Shown: positions 14,273-15,728 of the stretch, piece by piece
Position numbering within the stretch: the stretch's first letter is position 1
How the letters are laid out: each line of letters begins with the position of its first letter
DNA from: SIG701 sp045611685
Lineage (GTDB): Bacteria > Bacillota > Clostridia > Oscillospirales > CAG-272
NCBI GenBank assembly: GCA_045611685.1
Contig: JAZKXO010000083.1
Span: 1 to 15,728, forward strand
Direction: 5' to 3'
Length of the DNA: 15,728 nucleotides
Position numbers and translations under genes: made by a program
Notes under the pieces: model-generated
Told to the model about the DNA's origin: nothing
Seen by the model: the letters and a program-made list of their open reading frames with translations, nothing else
The model's database searches: none

Positions 14273-15409
14273 TTATCCCATCTTCCACATAACGCCGTCC
14301 TCGTAAGCCCTGAGGAATTCTCCGTACAGACCGGACACGCCGATACCGTCGCCCTCGGCGGTTTCTTTGATCCGTTCTTTGGGGAAATCCTGAATGGGGA
14401 ACTCTTGTGCCAGCGCGATGCACCGCGTGTGAGGGATAGCCGCCTCGAGAGGGCACGAGGGCTTTTCTGACGGGTTTTTGGCGCACTCCACCGCCATCCA
14501 CAGCTTTCTTTCCTTATCAGCGAACGGGTTTCCGTATTCCTTCACCGTGCCGTCTTTGAACGCGGCGCGGATAATTTTGTCTTCCGGCTTCATTTCCACT
14601 ACGGCCTTTTCGAATTCGTAGCGGAACGTGGGATTATGCGCTTCGATCGAAGCGTGGGAGCCCAAATACAACAGACGCGCCCCGCCCGACATTACCATTT
14701 CTATGGATGCCGTGTCGTAGTTCTCGATAGGATGTGCCCGACCGAGGACAGCGGTCAGCTTCTCGGGCATGGCGGCGCGGTCCATGCTTTCCCCCAGAAG
14801 GAACAGCATGTTGTGCAGATAGTGTGCGCCGGCGTTGTTGGCGATGCTGTCCAGTATAAGCGATCCGTCCGGTGCGCGCAGTCTGCCGGCCCACTTGCTT
14901 CCCCGCTCGTAATAATCGCGTTTGCACGGCCAGAGCACCAGCGTTTTCAGAAGCACCGGCGCACCGAATAGTCCGTCCAGTACGTCCCGCTTCAAAGAGA
15001 GAATTGCCTGCGAGCAGGACCACTGGTAGCCGATGCTCACGTGGCGACCGGCAAGATTACGGGCGTTCAAAAGAGAGGGGATGTCGGATGCGTCGCCGCA
15101 CAGGGGTTTTTCGCACAGTACGTGGCAGCCTTTGGAAAGCGCGTATTGAATTTGGCGTGCGTGAAAATGGATCGGCGATCCGATCACGCACAGATCTGCC
15201 GAGAGACCGGCGGCGAAGAAGCTCTCCATATCGGGGAAAACGGGGATGCTTTTTTGCCGCAGCTGTGCAAGGCGCGGACAGGAGTCCGGAAAGGGGTCGG
15301 CACAGCCGACCAATTCCACGTCGTTCCGATCGGTGTCGAGAAGGGCGTTGACGAATAGTGAGGCGTAGCCGCCGATGCCGGCGAGAAGAATTTTTACGCG
15401 GGTGTTCAT
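14273..15409 (-). CDS. Gfo/Idh/MocA-family oxidoreductase
   Basis: The 378-residue protein has an N-terminal Rossmann fold with the nucleotide-binding loop ILLAGIGGYA (7-16), an acidic VGCADP segment (34-39) and the family's CEKPLCG (99-105, Glu100-Lys101-Pro102). A C-terminal alpha/beta domain follows, with DSIANNAGAHYLHN and its conserved-type His in the catalytic region. Members oxidise or reduce sugars and sugar derivatives with NAD(P); the substrate cannot be read from the sequence. The ATG at 15409 has GGAAG 7 bases upstream. It is a single-gene unit ending at the terminator at 14185-14227. Position next to nagB hints at sugar metabolism, but the two genes converge and are not co-transcribed. 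No confident promoter was found in 15410-15480. Confidence 0.9.
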   Translation of the reverse strand: MNTRVKILLAGIGGYASLFVNALLDTDRNDVELVGCADPFPDSCPRLAQLRQKSIPVFPDMESFFAAGLSADLCVIGSPIHFHARQIQYALSKGCHVLCEKPLCGDASDIPSLLNARNLAGRHVSIGYQWSCSQAILSLKRDVLDGLFGAPVLLKTLVLWPCKRDYYERGSKWAGRLRAPDGSLILDSIANNAGAHYLHNMLFLLGESMDRAAMPEKLTAVLGRAHPIENYDTASIEMVMSGGARLLYLGSHASIEAHNPTFRYEFEKAVVEMKPEDKIIRAAFKDGTVKEYGNPFADKERKLWMAVECAKNPSEKPSCPLEAAIPHTRCIALAQEFPIQDFPKERIKETAEGDGIGVSGLYGEFLRAYEDGVMWKMG

Positions 15410-15554
15410 GACAAATCTTCCTTATTATTTATATAGGATTGAATAGCGGATGCGGTTTAGTGTACATATTAATTGTAGCACAAAACGGAGGGGAAGTAAA
15501 TACGCGGAGCGGAAGCGGGGAAAAAAGAATTTTTTTGTTTTTTGAAGAAATCCC

Positions 15555-15583
15555 TTGACAAAACATGGTTGTTGTGCTATTAT
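15555..15583 (+). promoter_or_regulatory. rRNA-type promoter P1
   Basis: A perfect TTGACA (15555-15560), a 17 bp spacer and TATTAT (15578-15583) lie downstream of an A/T-tract block (15521-15544) that looks like an UP element. The predicted start is near 15590. It is the first of two tandem promoters. Confidence 0.8.
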
Positions 15584-15589
15584 ACTAAG

Positions 15590-15606
15590 GCTCACCCGAG
15601 GTGAGC
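15590..15606 (+). other. Perfect hairpin at the P1 start site
   Basis: GCTCACC-CGA-GGTGAGC forms a perfect 7 bp hairpin beginning at the predicted P1 start. It could stabilise the 5' end of the P1 transcript. Confidence 0.5.
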
Positions 15607-15656
15607 GGCTCCGAACTCCGGTCAAAAAATTTTTTTAAAAAACTTTAAAAAAGTGC

Positions 15657-15685
15657 TTGACAAAGGGGATGCGGGGTGATATAAT
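15657..15685 (+). promoter_or_regulatory. rRNA-type promoter P2
   Basis: Both hexamers are perfect: TTGACA (15657-15662) and TATAAT (15680-15685) with a 17 bp spacer. Long A and T tracts (15624-15652) lie immediately upstream as an UP element. The predicted start is near 15692. Confidence 0.85.
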
Positions 15686-15691
15686 ATACAG

Positions 15692-15728
15692 GCTGTCCGC
15701 GAGGGACGGCAAGATGCTCCTTGAAAAT
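15692..15728 (+). promoter_or_regulatory. rRNA leader with boxB-like hairpin and boxA
   Basis: GCTGTCC-GCGAG-GGACGGC (15692-15710) is a 7 bp hairpin with one G-U pair. Four bases later comes TGCTCCTTGAAAAT (15715-15728), which differs from the familiar Firmicutes rRNA boxA TGCTCTTTGAAAA by one base. boxA recruits the Nus antitermination factors. A 16S rRNA gene is expected within a few hundred bases beyond the window, though none of it is visible here. Confidence 0.75.

Noticed and set aside
1..15728. CRISPR arrays, tRNA genes, transposases or integrases
   Set aside because: No regularly spaced direct repeats, tRNA cloverleaf sequences or recombinase motifs were seen on either strand by eye.

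Overview
The window looks like chromosomal DNA from a fairly GC-rich member of the Clostridia (Firmicutes), probably an uncultured gut-type Oscillospirales or Christensenellales relative. The basis is strong GGAGG-type ribosome binding sites, sigma-A-type promoters, a Firmicutes-style rRNA leader with boxA at the right edge, a class Ic aspartate-type aminotransferase, a DUF6062 protein and a glycosyltransferase-CsaB fusion. The taxonomic call is inference from content; no taxonomic marker gene lies inside the window.

Layout. Bases 1-215 hold the tail of an unrecognised plus-strand gene, then a terminator shared with a converging PLP aminotransferase (241-1524, minus) that has its own promoter. 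A TIGR01212/YhcC-type radical SAM gene follows (1700-2629, minus) with its own terminator. The 306 bp between it and the next gene carry a plus-strand promoter and a GC-rich, hairpin-filled repeat. That leads to a DUF6062 protein with two CxxC...CxxH metal-site modules (2936-3658). Next is a 608 bp stretch without a convincing protein gene. It carries a strong promoter, about 310 nt of heavily self-complementary sequence and a perfect intrinsic terminator, so it is most likely an orphan structured RNA. A second copy of the repeat follows it.

From 13194 down to 4267 the minus strand is one tightly packed block, transcribed in this order: PocR/AraC regulator, tadA, a TerB_N/TerB_C protein, a BrxD-like DUF2791 ATPase, an Lhr-like superfamily 2 helicase, and a GT4-CsaB fusion. 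Three junctions overlap (4, 19 and 4 bp), one gap is 45 bp, and one is a 222 bp structured element between the ATPase and the helicase. The TerB-ATPase-helicase trio is the most interesting part. It resembles the accessory BrxD/BrxHI pair of BREX phage defence and the predicted Ter-linked DNA-processing systems, yet there is no PglZ, methylase or BrxC nearby, and it is translationally coupled to a cell-surface polymer gene.

Divergent from the regulator is nagB (13390-14157, plus), with overlapping back-to-back promoters. A convergent Gfo/Idh/MocA oxidoreductase follows (14273-15409, minus). The window ends in two tandem consensus promoters, a boxB-like hairpin and a boxA, which is the expected start of an rRNA operon whose 16S gene should lie just beyond base 15728.

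No tRNA gene, CRISPR array, transposase or integrase was recognised. All family assignments come from reading motifs by eye, without database searches.
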